A program made the translations under genes and the position numbers. From Aristolochia californica (lineage: Eukaryota > Streptophyta > Magnoliopsida > Piperales > Aristolochiaceae): 64,000 nt of DNA. The notes below the pieces were generated by a model that saw nothing but the letters and a program-made list of their open reading frames with translations, was not told the DNA's origin and did not search any database. The DNA is taken from the NCBI GenBank assembly GCA_029961685.1, contig JARWKL010000004.1, positions 33,720,114 through 33,784,113 of the forward strand. The letters are read 5' to 3'. This document shows, in pieces, positions 63,363 through 64,000 of this stretch; position 1 is the stretch's first letter; each line of letters opens with the position of its first letter.

Positions 63363-64000
63363 TGGTATTAGAGCAAGGAGTTTAGGATATCTTCATGGAG
63401 TTATTATGAAATATGTTCAAGAAGTTGTAAAATGAGTTCAGTCATGAAGAGATAAGTTCATACTCTTTTTATTTACGTTTTTTTTTTGTTTCCTTTTCTT
63501 ATTTACATACTCCTTTTTACTGCTTTTCTTCACTTCTTGAATTTTGAGTCACATCAAGCCAAGATAAATCTTTATATGTTGTAAATATTTATTTCTATGA
63601 CTAAATTGATGTTAAAATCTTGGCTCCTTGTAAATCAATTACAAGATTGATCAAGATCATTTGTTGTTTGTATCTTATTAAGATTGATGGATGAAATTCA
63701 ATTACCTTTATGTAATTTGGATCCATATCATTTGAGGTAGAATTCCAGCACATGTTGTTGTATCTTCTCCTACTTAAGGTTGCTCATGGGTTTTTGTTAT
63801 GTTGTTGGATGCCCATTATATGTTTGATGAAATTCCAGCAGTCATTTACCCCTTGTAGTTCCGATTTTTTTTAACTTCAACAATTTAATTTTTTTTTACG
63901 TTGAAGTCTCCCATGAGCTGAAGATAAATCTCTTCCAAATGTCTTGGTTTGTCGTTAAATCTTCTCTATATTTTTGTCTATTGCTCGTTTGAGTTGGAGT
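63363..64000 (+). other. R1-3 primer site and leader, continues off the window
   Basis: Non-coding leader collinear with R1-2 (17539-18160). Gag would begin about 250-300 bases past the window end. Confidence 0.85.

Noticed and set aside
1..64000. Endogenous pararetrovirus (caulimovirus) sequence
   Set aside because: All RT and integrase motifs and gene orders are copia or gypsy; no movement protein or coat motifs are seen.
1..64000. CRISPR array, tRNA or rRNA genes
   Set aside because: Repeats are minisatellites without spacers. tRNA-like TGGTATCAGAGC strings are primer sites only, and no cloverleaf sequence was found.
1..64000. Helitron or Mutator (Pack-MULE) as carrier of the captured genes
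   Set aside because: The blocks sit between LTRs with primer site, polypurine tract and 5-bp duplications. I saw no long terminal inverted repeats with 9-bp duplications and no CTRR hairpin end, though a decayed one cannot be excluded.

Overview
The window is a stretch of flowering-plant heterochromatin built almost entirely of nested LTR retrotransposons. Plant signs are tRNA-iMet primer sites (TGGTATCAGAGC), Ty1/copia and Ty3/gypsy pol, and fragments of plant genes (PPR proteins, vacuolar sorting receptor, RDR6-like polymerase, strictosidine synthase-like protein). The species cannot be told from sequence. I found no intact cellular gene, tRNA, rRNA or CRISPR array. Every coding region is broken by stops, frameshifts, deletions or insertions.

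Names used here are local. H1, H2 and H3 are Tnt1-like copia elements. R1 and R2 are two related copia families with UBN2-type gag. R5 is a nearly complete copia element. R3 and R4 are non-autonomous LTR families. G is a non-autonomous, gene-capturing LTR family with copies A, B1, B2, C and D. T1 and T2 are TRIMs (terminal-repeat retrotransposons in miniature). GyA is an Athila-like gypsy and GyB a second Ty3/gypsy element.

Layout. 1-5551: H1 (+), interrupted by R1-1 (297-3602), a solo R2 LTR (3603-4207) and TRIM T2a. 5552-10277: R2-a (-), whose LTR holds TRIM T1. 10278-11793: GyA 5' LTR and gag start. 11794-17149: R3-a (-), split by complete element A (12317-16751). 17150-20234: R1-2 (+). 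20235-26425: B1 (+) and B2 (-), with facing LTRs. 26426-26753: TRIM T2b. 26759-42354: H2 (-), carrying R4-2 (27585-34006, itself holding R5 at 28539-33347), C (34071-37250) and R3-b (39278-41991). 42355-47704: R2-b (-). 47705-56614: H3 (-), split by R3-c (49783-56126), which holds TRIM T2c and R4-1. 56615-59993: D (-). 59994-62956: GyB (+). 62957-64000: 5' end of R1-3 (+).

The main discovery candidate is family G, with R4 behaving similarly. These elements have LTRs, a tRNA-iMet primer site and a polypurine tract but no gag or pol. Instead they carry pieces of host coding sequence in the sense direction. B2 strings together pieces of an RDR6-like RNA-dependent RNA polymerase, poly(A)-binding protein, vacuolar sorting receptor, glutamate synthase, elongation factor 2 and proteasome ATPase RPT1, several fused end to end and partly in one frame. 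D carries another part of a vacuolar sorting receptor. A and C carry PPR pieces. R4-1 carries a strictosidine synthase-like piece. Copia elements of the kinds seen here could supply the missing enzymes in trans. A second unusual object is R4-2, whose right end is an inverted copy of its own LTR start, flanked by a perfect 5-bp target duplication.
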